Source: an uncultured Cohaesibacter sp. (GTDB lineage: Bacteria > Pseudomonadota > Alphaproteobacteria > Rhizobiales > Cohaesibacteraceae). From it: 64,000 bases of DNA. The notes beneath the pieces are model-generated. The model was not told the origin of the DNA. It saw only the letters and a program-made list of their open reading frames with translations, and ran no database searches. This document shows, one piece after another, positions 1 to 8,505 of the stretch; positions within the stretch are counted from its first letter, which is position 1, and the number at the start of each line of letters is the position of its first letter. The position numbers and the translations under genes were made by a program. The stretch lies in NCBI RefSeq assembly GCF_963676485.1, contig NZ_OY781114.1:930001-994000 (forward strand). The letters are read 5' to 3'.

Positions 1-471
1 TCCGATGATGAAGAAGGGGAGCGCAATCACGCTCACCGGATTGCCGCTGCCTGCATTGACCAGCGTACCGGAGCCACAGCCGAGCACCAACTGCATCGCG
101 GCACCGAAGACGAAGGCTCCGCCCACCATGGCCCAACCGATGGCGGCATGCGCCCCGATCAACTCGGGGTGATCTCCCGATAGAAGCGGGAAGGCGACCC
201 CAGCCACCAGTGCTATAGCGAGGAGCTGGGCAAGGAGCCCGGCTGGTTCGCGACGCAAAATCATGGCCCGCCATGGTCCGGCAAAGCCGAACCGCAGACC
301 TTCAAGCGTCAGTCCGAAGCCAATACCAATGGCCAGCAGCAGCCCGTAACGAACGCCAGCTGCGGCAATCAGGACCAGAATGGCTGCAAGGGTCACCCCG
401 ATCAGGGCACCCTTCGTAAACAAGCGAGACCCCTTGGAAGGGGTCTCAAAAGAAGCGCTGATATCAGTCAC
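1..471 (-). CDS. YeeE/YedE family membrane protein (partial, C-terminus outside window)
   Basis: Only the first 157 codons are visible; the reading frame is open to the left edge. The GTG at 471 lies four bases after the stop of the upstream rhodanese gene, so the two are probably co-transcribed. Hydrophobic segments lie near residues 21-39, 43-57, 77-98 and 109-130. The stretch around residues 125-145 (QLVLGCGSGTLVNAGSGNP, Cys132) matches the conserved cysteine motif of the YeeE/YedE (Sulf_transp) family, which moves thiosulfate or other sulfur compounds across the inner membrane. The neighbouring periplasmic rhodanese fits a sulfur role. The exact substrate cannot be read from sequence, and the start is a weakly supported GTG. 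Confidence 0.82.
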   Translation of the reverse strand, partial: MTDISASFETPSKGSRLFTKGALIGVTLAAILVLIAAAGVRYGLLLAIGIGFGLTLEGLRFGFAGPWRAMILRREPAGLLAQLLAIALVAGVAFPLLSGDHPELIGAHAAIGWAMVGGAFVFGAAMQLVLGCGSGTLVNAGSGNPVSVIALPFFIIG

Positions 472-475
472 TGGA

Positions 476-1420
476 TTAGCCACCGGTTACCTGTTTGATG
501 AGGGTCTGGAAGAGGCCGGGCGTGTTGGCCAGCTCATAGCCTGCGTTGGAATAACCAACCACAGATTCGGGATAAAGCTTCACATTGTCCAACTCGGCAA
601 GTTCGGAAAGGGCAAACCAGTTGGTTGCAGCCCAATGACCAGTATTGCAAAAGCTCACAAGCTCTTCGCCCCCTTTAAAGCCAGCTTCATTGGCCAGTTG
701 TTTGACCTTTGCCGCGTCGGCAATCACGGGCTTGTTGTCAAACCAGCTCGAATGCACGAAATATTCAGACTGAGGCAAAGTGCCCGGTTTGGCTGCGGCT
801 GGATGCTTCTTCTCGCCTTTCCAGAATGCTTCCGGACGAGCATCGACCAGACGCGCTTTCTCTTCGCCATGAACGATTTTCAGGATCTCTTCACGAGAGG
901 CACGCCATTCATCGGAGAAAGATACATCAATGGTGGTTTTCTGGGGCGTCACCGAACCGGTTTCAAAGGAAAGGCCCTGTTCCTGCCAGTTGTTCAGGCC
1001 ACCATTGAGGATGGCTATGTCGGTAAAGCCGGCAGATTTGAGCGTCCAGTAGACACGGGCCGCCGCGCCGAAATCGGAAATATTGGCGCCTTGATAGGCG
1101 ATAACCGTGGCGCGATCTTTAGTCGCCCCGATCTCACCGAGCACTTTCTCCAAATGCTCTTCTGTTACCAGCTGCCCCGGATTTTCCTTGGGTCCACGAA
1201 ACTGCGCATAAGGCGCATTGACCGACCCTGCGATGTGGCCCTGTTCAAAGAGGCTTGCGCCGTCCTTGTTGTTGCCGCGGATGTCAATGATCAGGGGTTT
1301 GTCCGCCTCAGCGACCGCGTTGAGTTGCTGAGGGGAAACCAGAGGGCCGAAGGTTGCCGCAAAGGTCGGGGTTACCAAGAGCCCGAATGCAACGAAGGCC
1401 TGGAATAGTGTTTTCTTCAT
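476..1420 (-). CDS. Periplasmic rhodanese-type sulfurtransferase (tandem domains)
   Basis: About 314 residues from the ATG at 1420. That start has GGAG at a good distance and begins a clear signal peptide (MKKTLFQAFVAFGLLVTPTFA); an in-frame ATG seven codons upstream is less likely. Two rhodanese domains follow. The N-terminal one (about residues 30-155) has Tyr-Gln (YQGAN, near 109) where the catalytic cysteine would sit and is probably inactive. The C-terminal one (about 165-295) carries an active-site loop with Cys258 in SFCNTGHWA. Known members transfer sulfane sulfur from thiosulfate or mercaptopyruvate to a thiophilic acceptor. With the adjacent YeeE-type protein it suggests periplasmic sulfur-compound processing; the acceptor is unknown. 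Confidence 0.88.
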   Translation of the reverse strand: MKKTLFQAFVAFGLLVTPTFAATFGPLVSPQQLNAVAEADKPLIIDIRGNNKDGASLFEQGHIAGSVNAPYAQFRGPKENPGQLVTEEHLEKVLGEIGATKDRATVIAYQGANISDFGAAARVYWTLKSAGFTDIAILNGGLNNWQEQGLSFETGSVTPQKTTIDVSFSDEWRASREEILKIVHGEEKARLVDARPEAFWKGEKKHPAAAKPGTLPQSEYFVHSSWFDNKPVIADAAKVKQLANEAGFKGGEELVSFCNTGHWAATNWFALSELAELDNVKLYPESVVGYSNAGYELANTPGLFQTLIKQVTGG

Positions 1421-1788
1421 TAGTGTCTCCGAGTGAGCCAATTCGGTCTATGAGCGCCGCTGCATTTGCGAATTGTTAGAACCAGATGGTTTAAGCAGCC
1501 AGAAGCCTCCCCGGCCCCGAGCAGTTTTTGTTCAAGTCGTTTTTGTTGCGGCTATTGTGCTTTCTCGGGTCATTTTTACAAGAAAGAGGATCTTAAAGTT
1601 CATTTTCAAATTAGAATATCCTGCGCGCTCATCGGCATATCTTGACAAATTATACCATTCCCCTTGTTCAAACTCGCAAACAGAGAAAATTCCTTTTCCA
1701 GTATAGAGACTATCCTAGTAGGAAAATCGCAGCAGGAGGCTGCTTTATCATCATCGCCTGACATCACTATCTGGCTTGGAGGACATGC
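1421..1788. other. Intergenic region between divergent rhodanese and VOC genes
   Basis: About 370 bases without a convincing gene. A 77-codon frame at 1473-1706 has no ribosome binding site and no recognisable product. It presumably holds divergent promoters. A TTGACA at 1642 has no good -10 element 16-18 bases downstream, so no promoter is called. Confidence 0.5.
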
Positions 1789-2217
1789 ATGGACCCGCGG
1801 CTATCACTGGTCACCCTTGGTGTGACAGATCTTGAAAACTCTGTGCGCTTTTATCGCGATGGCCTTGGCTGGCCCACCGGTTATGCATCCGGCGATGGTG
1901 TTGCCTTCTTCAAGACATGGGGCACGGTGTTCGCCCTCTATCCGATCGACAAATTGGCAGAGGAAATTCCCGGAGGGGCGTTCAAACCACAAGCGGGAAC
2001 TTGCGGCATAACGCTGGCGCATAATTGTCGGGAGAGGGATGAGGTGGAAACCGTGTTGCGCTTGGCAGAAGGCGCGGGCGCCGAAATAAAGAAGCCTGCC
2101 AGCGAAACATTCTGGGGTGGCTATAGCGGCTATTTTGCCGACCCTGACGGCTATCTTTGGGAAATCGCCTGGGGGGCCTTCCCCATCGGAGACGACGGCC
2201 ATCTGGTGCTACCCTGA
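1789..2217 (+). CDS. VOC (glyoxalase/bleomycin resistance) family protein
   Basis: 142 residues, typical for a single-module vicinal oxygen chelate protein. The ATG at 1789 is preceded by a strong GGAGG (near 1776). The N-terminal beta-alpha-beta motif (SLVTLGVTDLENSVRFYRDG) and the C-terminal DPDGYLWEIAWG motif with its terminal metal-ligand glutamate are diagnostic. Family members act as lyases, dioxygenases or binding proteins for small electrophiles and antibiotics; substrate cannot be predicted. The gene is monocistronic and convergent with the CDP-alcohol transferase gene. Confidence 0.85.
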   Translation: MDPRLSLVTLGVTDLENSVRFYRDGLGWPTGYASGDGVAFFKTWGTVFALYPIDKLAEEIPGGAFKPQAGTCGITLAHNCRERDEVETVLRLAEGAGAEIKKPASETFWGGYSGYFADPDGYLWEIAWGAFPIGDDGHLVLP

Positions 2218-2272
2218 GGCCTCTTGCTGTCAGGAAATGAACGAAATCTTGGTTGGCCCTGCTGTGAACCGA

Positions 2273-2926
2273 TTATCTGAAGCTTGCCTTGCTTTCATCT
2301 TCTTTTTCGACCATTTGATCATTTTGGCCAAACAGCTCTCTGGCCAGCAGAATGCGGGACAGTGTTGTGATCGCGGTTAAAGCGGCAAAGCTATAGGCGA
2401 TCACGCCGAACCAGTCTGGGAATAGGCAGAAGAGGCCGAAAACGGCATATGTTTCCCCCGCTTCGGCCAGTCCGCCAGTAAAATAGAGTGATTTCGAGCC
2501 GTGGCTTTGGGTTGTGATGTTGCGCTTCTCCGCCATGATCGCGAAAGCAAGAAAGCTCGCGCCATTGGCATAAAAGACCATCAGCAGCACTGCGGCCGGC
2601 AGAGCATTTTCAGGCCGTGCAAAAGCGAAAGCCAGCGGGATAAGGCCGTAAAAAATGAAATCGAAGACAATGTCGAGATAGCCGCCCAGATCTGTTTTTC
2701 GGCCCGCGCGCGCGACAGCGCCATCCAGTCCATCCATCAAACGACTAAGGCCGATCAGCAATAGCCCCCAGAGATACCACTCGTAAGCGATCACTACCCC
2801 GGATATACCTCCAAGCAACAAACCCAGTACCGTTATTTGGTTGGCCGTTACACCCAGCGCATGCAGGCTTTTGCCAATATGACCAATTGAGGGGTCGATG
2901 ATTCTTTTCAATCGGGCATCCAGCAT
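2273..2926 (-). CDS. CDP-alcohol phosphatidyltransferase family protein
   Basis: 217-residue polytopic membrane protein. It carries the CDP-alcohol phosphotransferase signature D-x2-DG-x2-AR-x8-G-x3-D-x3-D, visible as DGLDGAVAR (about residues 64-72) followed by GYLDIVFD. The aspartates bind two metal ions and CDP while an alcohol displaces CMP, making a phospholipid head group. About six hydrophobic helices are visible. The alcohol (glycerol phosphate, serine, inositol or other) cannot be fixed. It is shorter and less typical than PgsA or PcsA, so no symbol is given. Its upstream region (2954-3030) is rich in inverted repeats. Confidence 0.87.
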   Translation of the reverse strand: MLDARLKRIIDPSIGHIGKSLHALGVTANQITVLGLLLGGISGVVIAYEWYLWGLLLIGLSRLMDGLDGAVARAGRKTDLGGYLDIVFDFIFYGLIPLAFAFARPENALPAAVLLMVFYANGASFLAFAIMAEKRNITTQSHGSKSLYFTGGLAEAGETYAVFGLFCLFPDWFGVIAYSFAALTAITTLSRILLARELFGQNDQMVEKEDESKASFR

Positions 2927-2953
2927 GCTGATCCGTCCGTTTTTCTCTTATGC

Positions 2954-3030
2954 TTAGGTAGACCTATAGTTATTTACCTAATCAGTATTGGTAAGACATG
3001 TCTATTTGTGGATTGAATTATTGCCAATAC
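2954..3030. promoter_or_regulatory. Cluster of inverted repeats in divergent promoter region
   Basis: Three overlapping dyads are visible. TAGGT-AG-ACCTA lies at 2955-2966. TTAGGTA (2954-2960) pairs perfectly with TACCTAA (2975-2981). GTATTGGTAA (2985-2994) pairs with TTGCCAATAC (3021-3030) with one wobble. They lie 28-104 bases upstream of the CDP-alcohol transferase start and upstream of apaG on the other strand. Operator function is inferred from position only. Confidence 0.4.
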
Positions 3031-3211
3031 AATTTCTGGTCTTCCTGCTCTAGAATGAAGTTAGGAAGTTATATTATTTCATATAGAGCTTTGCTAATAA
3101 ATTCCGATGAATTTTTCGCGAGTTTTGCCGGACCATAACTCTTAATTCTTCATTCTATTGAGATGGGCAAACCTAGCATAAACCATCGTACCGCCGGAGT
3201 ATGAGGACCAA

Positions 3212-3610
3212 GTGCAGAAATACACAGCAACGACCGGATCGATTCAGGTCATGGTTGAGCCGGAATACCAGCCGGACCAATCAACACCTGACAGAGGTCA
3301 ACATGTATGGACCTATCATGTTGAAATCTGCAATAACGGCCAATCCAACATCCAGCTTCAAGCACGCTTTTGGCGGATTGTGGATGGTCAGGGGCGAATA
3401 CAGGAAGTGCATGGCCATGGAGTGGTCGGAGAGCGCCCACGCATCAGAGCTGGCAATAGCTTCAGATATACATCAGGCTGCCCGCTCGATAGCGAAAGCG
3501 GCTTCATGTCTGGCCATTATGAAATGCAACGGGATGATGGCACGACGTTTGACGTCACCATACCCACTTTCTCGCTCGATATTCCGGGCCCTGCAAAAAT
3601 CCTGAACTGA
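3212..3610 (+). CDS. apaG: ApaG domain protein
   Basis: 132 residues, the usual ApaG length. The start is GTG at 3212 with GAGG just upstream. Hallmarks in order are TVEPEYQPDQSTPDR-like strand residues (here VMVEPEYQPDQSTP), FWRIVDGQGRIQEVHGHGVVGERP, and YTSGCPLDSESGFMSGHYEMQ. ApaG is a small fibronectin-III-like fold protein linked genetically to Co2+/Mg2+ resistance and Ap4A levels in enterobacteria; its molecular role is not settled. It stands alone here, followed by a large inverted repeat. Confidence 0.93.
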   Translation: MQKYTATTGSIQVMVEPEYQPDQSTPDRGQHVWTYHVEICNNGQSNIQLQARFWRIVDGQGRIQEVHGHGVVGERPRIRAGNSFRYTSGCPLDSESGFMSGHYEMQRDDGTTFDVTIPTFSLDIPGPAKILN

Positions 3611-4050
3611 CACTTGTCAGCTTTCATGCAAGAAGCTTCACCTGCAGCATATTTGCCATAAGGCTTGAGCCCCCAAACAGATGCTGCAGGTGAGATATCA
3701 ACAATAAACTTTCGCTGATCACCCGATGTGGCCTCTGTGACCAGCCTGCATTCCGGCGCTCTTCGTGGATGCGGAAATTGCTCATTAAGCGTCTATAATT
3801 CAAGGCTTTACCGCCCATTTCAACACACAGAGAGCGACACTATACCAAGGCTCAATCGATTTTGATGCTGCATTAGCCCCGCCCTGCCCTGTTGCATCTT
3901 CCTGCGGATTGGCGACATTTTGTTCGAATTTCCCTCTGCAATGATTGCTGCAGGCCTTTGTTGTAAAATGGTTGCTTTCTTTTGGCATGGTGCTTGCCAG
4001 CCAATCGGGGAAACACGGCCCCGGCATTTTATGAATATCGTTGAACTGGA
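3611..4050. other. Intergenic region between apaG and phoR
   Basis: About 440 bases with no credible gene. The left part holds the 13-bp inverted repeat listed separately. The rest (3700-4040) is GC-moderate, with no recognised Pho box or promoter consensus. Confidence 0.5.
3638..3693. repeat. Perfect 13-bp inverted repeat with 30-base loop
   Basis: TCACCTGCAGCAT (3638-3650) is exactly complementary to ATGCTGCAGGTGA (3681-3693), with a 30-base loop. It begins 27 bases after the apaG stop. No T tract follows on either strand, so it is not a standard intrinsic terminator. It could stabilise the apaG mRNA end, or be a protein-binding or extrusion site. Confidence 0.7.
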
Positions 4051-5400
4051 ATGAAAGACATGGCACTCGACAAGCGCAAACAAGGACTTGGAACTTCGGC
4101 CGATCTGGACCGCCTTTTGGGCGGAGGGCCGCTGAACCGCTTGTATGGCGCTCGATGGTCGCTGATTGTCATGGCCATTGGCCTGGGCTGGATTGCCATC
4201 CAGAACGAGCGGGAAATGTGGCATGTGGGGCTGGTGTTTGTCGCTGTGATTCTCGCCACCATGTTCTTGCCGCGCCGTCGCAAGGTCACACGCCTCAAGG
4301 CCAAGGTGGAAGCCCGTCGCCGTGCGATTGTGCCTGATATCAACATGCGCAAACTGGCTTCAGCTCTGCCAGACCCCTGCTTCATTCTGGATCGCCGCGG
4401 TATTGTGCGCTTTGCCAATCATGCTGGTTCCTCGATTTTTGGCAATGTGAAGGAAGGGGACCCGCTCTCCTTCAGAATCAGACAGCCTGACATGCTGGCA
4501 GCATTGGATAATGTGCTTGATGGCGGCCCTATCGAAAAGGTTGACTATACGCTCAAAAGCCACAGTGAACGCTTCTATGAAGCATGGGTCACCCCCATAC
4601 ATCTGAATTCCGATCCCGAAGGGGAACATCGGCCCGAATTCATCCTGCTGCTCCTGCATGACCAGACCGAGCAGAAGAATATGGCCCGCATGCGGGCAGA
4701 CTTCGTTGCCAATGCCAGCCATGAATTGCGGACCCCTCTGGCCTCGGTCATCGGCTTTATCGAGACATTGCTGGGCCCTGCCAAAGATGATCCGGTGGCC
4801 CGGGACCGGTTTCTGCGCATCATGCTTGATCAGTCAGAGCGCATGTCGCGTCTGGTCTCAGACCTCTTGTCCCTTTCAAGAATCGAGATGCGGGCGCATG
4901 TGTTGCCGGACACGCGCGTTGATCTCTCCAAGATCATGCGCCATGTCGTCGATAGCCTCAGCCCTCTGGCAACCGATCTGGAAGTCAATATCGACGCGAA
5001 AGAGCTGGCAGACGGGCTCTGGGTTTCTGGCGATCGGGATGAGCTGGTGCAAGTGTTCGAAAATCTGGTCGAAAACGCGCTCAAATATGGCAAGGATGGT
5101 GAAAAGATCGACATCAGCTACAGCCGGATCATCGATTCCGCTGACGGCAAGCCCTATCATTGCGTCAATGTCAGGGACTATGGCGCGGGTATCTCTCAGG
5201 AACATCTGCCGCGCCTGACAGAGCGCTTTTATCGCGTGGATGTTGCCTCTTCCAGAGAGCAGAAGGGCACTGGGCTTGGATTAGCCATTGTAAAACATAT
5301 CCTTACGCGCCATCGCGGCAAGCTGCTGGTGGAAAGCCAACCGGGCGAGGGAGCAACCTTTCAGGTCCGTTTACCGGCAAGCGACTCTGCGGATTTGTGA
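4051..5400 (+). CDS. phoR: Phosphate regulon sensor histidine kinase PhoR
   Basis: 449 residues (446 if the ATG at 4060 is used; neither start has a strong ribosome site). Two short membrane helices (about 36-52 and 57-73) are followed by a PAS domain (about 98-205). The dimerisation/phosphoacceptor box FVANASHELRTPL has His224. The HATPase domain shows the N box ENLVENALKYG, G1 box VRDYGAGIS and G2 box GTGLGLAIVK. There is no large periplasmic loop, as in other PhoR proteins that read the Pst-PhoU state rather than phosphate itself. It heads the pst-pho cluster, and its partner PhoB is encoded at the other end. Confidence 0.94.
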   Translation: MKDMALDKRKQGLGTSADLDRLLGGGPLNRLYGARWSLIVMAIGLGWIAIQNEREMWHVGLVFVAVILATMFLPRRRKVTRLKAKVEARRRAIVPDINMRKLASALPDPCFILDRRGIVRFANHAGSSIFGNVKEGDPLSFRIRQPDMLAALDNVLDGGPIEKVDYTLKSHSERFYEAWVTPIHLNSDPEGEHRPEFILLLLHDQTEQKNMARMRADFVANASHELRTPLASVIGFIETLLGPAKDDPVARDRFLRIMLDQSERMSRLVSDLLSLSRIEMRAHVLPDTRVDLSKIMRHVVDSLSPLATDLEVNIDAKELADGLWVSGDRDELVQVFENLVENALKYGKDGEKIDISYSRIIDSADGKPYHCVNVRDYGAGISQEHLPRLTERFYRVDVASSREQKGTGLGLAIVKHILTRHRGKLLVESQPGEGATFQVRLPASDSADL

Positions 5401-5459
5401 CAGTTTGTGACGGTTCTATAATTGTCCAAAAAATTCTCCATATATTTCAGACTCTTAAA

Positions 5460-5499
5460 TTGTCACAAAACTGAAATACAGATGTCATATACCCATCAC
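5460..5499 (+). promoter_or_regulatory. Tandem PhoB binding repeats (Pho boxes) upstream of pstS
   Basis: Four 7-base units are spaced exactly 11 bases apart: TTGTCAC (5460), CTGAAAT (5471), ATGTCAT (5482) and CCATCAC (5493). The known Pho box is two CTGTCAT-like 7-mers separated by 4 bases, binding a PhoB dimer in place of a -35 element. Two adjacent boxes about 160 bases ahead of the pstS start predict strong PhoB-dependent induction under phosphate limitation. A clear -10 element downstream was not resolved. Confidence 0.85.
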
Positions 5500-5657
5500 A
5501 TACGAAGGATAGGTTCGCGCTTGTCCCGGCCACCCGGTCATCATCTTGCACAGATAAGGCGCAAGTTTTTTACGGGAAGGCTGGCATACTCGTGAGCGCA
5601 CTTTGAAAGCCAATTGTGTGGCTCGTCGCTCGAAAAACTGACTTATGGAGAGGTCAA

Positions 5658-6698
5658 GTGAAATTCGCTTCTTTTGCTAGCGCAGCTGCTATTGCTGCCA
5701 CCGCCGTTCTTGCTGGTACCGCCGCACAGGCACGTGATCAGATCCAGATTGCTGGTTCTTCCACCGTTCTTCCTTATGCAACCATCGTTGCTGAAGCTTT
5801 TGGTGAAAACTACCCTGACTTCAAAACCCCGGTTGTTGAATCTGGCGGTTCTTCTGCTGGTCTTAAACAGTTCTGTCAGGGCGCTGGTGAAGACACCATC
5901 GACATTGCCAACGCTTCTCGTAAGATCAAAGACAAAGAAATCGCCACCTGCGCTGAAAACGGCGTCAAGGAAATCATGGAAGTCAAAATCGGCTATGATG
6001 GCATCGTATTCGCTTCTGACGTAAACGGCCCGGACTTCGCTTTCGAACCAATCAACTGGTTCAACGCTCTGGCACCGAAAATCGTGAAAGACGGCAAGCT
6101 GGTCGACAACTCCAACACCAAATGGTCTGATGTTGACGCCAAATTTGCCGACTGGGAAATCGCAGCTTACATTCCTGGCGAAAAACACGGCACCCGTGAA
6201 GTTTTCGAAACCAAGGTTCTGGAAGCTGGCTGTAAAGCCGCTGGCGCCTTCGATCTGTATGTTGCTTCCGGCCTTGACAAGAAAGCCGCTGGCAAAGAAT
6301 GCATGAAGGTTCGTAAAGACGGTAAAGCCATCGACATCGACGGCGATTACACCGAAACCCTTGCTCGCATCGACAGCAATAAAACCGGCTTCGGCGTCTT
6401 CGGTCTTGCTTTCTATGAGAACAACATGGACAAGCTGAAAGTGGCTACCATGTCCGGTATTTCTCCGAACGCTGCAGTGATCGCAGACGGCACCTACCCG
6501 GTATCCCGTCCGCTGTTCTTCTATGTCAAGAAATCTCATCTGGGTGTTATCCCTGGCCTGAAAGAGTATGTTGACTTCTTCATGTCCGACGACATGACCG
6601 GCGAAGGCTCCCCGACCGCTGAATATGGTCTGGTTCCTGCTCCGGAAGCAGAACGCGAAGCCATCAAAGCTGCTATCGCTGAAGGTAAAACCCTTTAA
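5658..6698 (+). CDS. pstS: Periplasmic phosphate-binding protein PstS
   Basis: 346 residues from GTG 5658, which has GGAGAGG (5647-5653) at good spacing and starts a signal peptide (about 25 residues, cleavage after AQA). The mature protein opens with QIQIAGSSTVLPYA, the PstS phosphate-binding loop, followed by ESGGSSAGLKQFCQG and IANASRKI. It captures phosphate in the periplasm and delivers it to PstCA. Codon choice is noticeably biased (many GCT, GTT, GGT and AAA codons compared with the neighbours), as expected for an abundant protein. It is preceded by Pho boxes and followed by its own terminator. Confidence 0.96.
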   Translation: MKFASFASAAAIAATAVLAGTAAQARDQIQIAGSSTVLPYATIVAEAFGENYPDFKTPVVESGGSSAGLKQFCQGAGEDTIDIANASRKIKDKEIATCAENGVKEIMEVKIGYDGIVFASDVNGPDFAFEPINWFNALAPKIVKDGKLVDNSNTKWSDVDAKFADWEIAAYIPGEKHGTREVFETKVLEAGCKAAGAFDLYVASGLDKKAAGKECMKVRKDGKAIDIDGDYTETLARIDSNKTGFGVFGLAFYENNMDKLKVATMSGISPNAAVIADGTYPVSRPLFFYVKKSHLGVIPGLKEYVDFFMSDDMTGEGSPTAEYGLVPAPEAEREAIKAAIAEGKTL

Positions 6699-6714
6699 GC
6701 TTTGCTCTATAGAG

Positions 6715-6746
6715 CCATGCGCGGGGGTGCCCGCGCATGGTTTTTT
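6715..6746 (+). terminator. Intrinsic terminator after pstS
   Basis: CCATGCGCGGG (6715-6725) pairs perfectly with CCCGCGCATGG (6730-6740) around a GGTG loop, followed by TTTTTT. It lies inside the pst operon 16 bases after pstS. It probably lets only part of the transcripts continue into pstCAB, giving excess binding protein. Confidence 0.92.
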
Positions 6747-6957
6747 GCTTCCCTCAGCTGGTTTTGCATCAGTTGATCCGCAAGGAAAAACAAGGCCCTG
6801 TCTTCAGTCTACGGAATGGCACATGAATAAGGGCAAACGTCTGGAGCGGCTTTCTCCGTCTCACCGGTTTAGACTATCAAATCGGGCGCAGGCTACCTGA
6901 GAAATCTTGTATAAATTTGCAATGCGATAATTGAAATCGCTCAAGGGGCAGATCGCT

Positions 6958-8505
6958 ATGAGCCCGTTATGGCTTTTGGTAGCTATCATCGTTTTCGCGC
7001 TGGTCGGTGCAGTTCTGGGGCGTAATCGCGCCGTCTCCTGCGTCAACGGAAATATAGCTACACTTCATTCGCGTCCCGGATATTACGGTTCCTATGTGAT
7101 GATATGGACCGCACTTCCGGCAATTTTCTTTATGGTCGCCCTTCTCATTGCGCAGCCATTCTACAACAGCTCGGTCATCGATTCCGAATTGCGCACTGGC
7201 TATACCGAATCCTGTGATCTCGCCATGGCGCGCATCCAGGGGGAAGCGGATGCAGACGTTCCTGCCATTTGTAAAGACAAAGAGCAGTATGAAACACTGG
7301 ATACCCGCCGCGCCCTGATGCGCAGCGTTGTTGAAAGCGTCGCAGTCGGGGTCGGTCTTCTGGATGAAGAAACCGCAGCCAAGCTTCACAATGGCTTTGT
7401 CGCCGTGCGCCCGACGCTCAAATCGGTAGGTGTTGCGCTTGCCGAGGATGTGCCGGACACTGTCGTGGACGCAGCCAACCGGTTGAATGAAGTCAATGCG
7501 ACCGGAAACCTGATACTGATCGTCGGCGTCGCCTTGCTTGTCATTCTCGGCTTCGTTCTTTCCTATCTGCGCATCAAACCCAGATTGCGCGCCCGAAACC
7601 TTGTCGAAAGCAACATCAAGATAGCGCTGGTGCTGGCCTCTTCCATCGCCATTCTGACGACCGTGGGCATCGTGCTTTCCATGCTGTTTGAAGCGATCCA
7701 CTTCTTCAGCCAGGTGCATCCGTTCAACTTCTTCTTTGGCACAGAATGGGATCCCCGCTTCACATCGGCCGGCCGCGAAGGCGGTGGTGAAGGCTCGTTC
7801 GGCCTTATCCCCTTGATCTGGGGTACATTATATATCTCGCTTGTCGCTCTGCTTGTTGCCGTTCCCATCGGCATGTTCGCCGCCATCTATATGGCCGAAT
7901 ATGCCAACAATTCGGTCCGTGCCATCGCCAAGCCGCTTCTGGAAATTCTGGCCGGTATCCCGACCATTGTTTATGGTTTCTTCGCACTGGTAACGGTGGG
8001 ACCATTCCTTCATGACGCCGGAGCTACGATAGGGCTGAATATTTCTGCCACCTCGGTTCTGACAGCAGGCTTCGTCATGGGGATCATGCTGATCCCGTTC
8101 ATCTCTTCGCTGTCCGACGATATTATCACGGCGGTTCCGCAATCTTTACGCGATGGATCTCTGGGGCTGGGTGCAACCAAGTCGGAAACGATCAAGAGGG
8201 TCATTCTGCCTGCCGCCCTACCGGGGATCGTTGGTTCTGTGCTGCTTGCTGCGTCCCGCGCTATTGGTGAAACAATGATCGTGGTCATGGCCGCAGGCAT
8301 CGCCGCCAACCTGACGGCAAACCCGTTTGAAGCGGTTACCACCGTGACCGTAAAAATTGTCAGCCAGTTGACTGGTGACCTTGAGTTCAACTCTCCGCAA
8401 ACCCTTGTGGCCTTTGCGCTGGGTATCACCCTGTTTGTCATCACCCTGGGGCTCAACATCTTTGCTCTGCACATCGTGCGGAAATATCGGGAGCAGTATG
8501 ACTGA
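6958..8505 (+). CDS. pstC: Phosphate ABC transporter permease PstC
   Basis: 515 residues from ATG 6958 (AGGGG upstream); a TTG nine codons earlier is a less likely start. Compared with enteric PstC (about 320) it has a long N-terminal extension with a first helix, a soluble loop and a further helix. The C-terminal permease half (about 215-515) holds the ABC permease signature, with the EAA-type loop around DGSLGLGATKSETIKRVILP. Together with PstA it forms the inner-membrane channel for phosphate. Its stop overlaps the pstA start by one base (TGATG), implying translational coupling. Confidence 0.95.
   Translation: MSPLWLLVAIIVFALVGAVLGRNRAVSCVNGNIATLHSRPGYYGSYVMIWTALPAIFFMVALLIAQPFYNSSVIDSELRTGYTESCDLAMARIQGEADADVPAICKDKEQYETLDTRRALMRSVVESVAVGVGLLDEETAAKLHNGFVAVRPTLKSVGVALAEDVPDTVVDAANRLNEVNATGNLILIVGVALLVILGFVLSYLRIKPRLRARNLVESNIKIALVLASSIAILTTVGIVLSMLFEAIHFFSQVHPFNFFFGTEWDPRFTSAGREGGGEGSFGLIPLIWGTLYISLVALLVAVPIGMFAAIYMAEYANNSVRAIAKPLLEILAGIPTIVYGFFALVTVGPFLHDAGATIGLNISATSVLTAGFVMGIMLIPFISSLSDDIITAVPQSLRDGSLGLGATKSETIKRVILPAALPGIVGSVLLAASRAIGETMIVVMAAGIAANLTANPFEAVTTVTVKIVSQLTGDLEFNSPQTLVAFALGITLFVITLGLNIFALHIVRKYREQYD

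Noticed and set aside
380-1408. 342-codon frame on the plus strand
   Set aside because: Antisense to the rhodanese gene, whose signal peptide and active site are clear; no ribosome site or family match.
1642-1647. TTGACA as a -35 promoter element
   Set aside because: No acceptable -10 sequence at 16-18 bases; likewise the TTGACA at 38987.
1473-1706. 77-codon frame upstream of the VOC gene
   Set aside because: No ribosome site and no similarity I can recognise; in a presumed promoter region.
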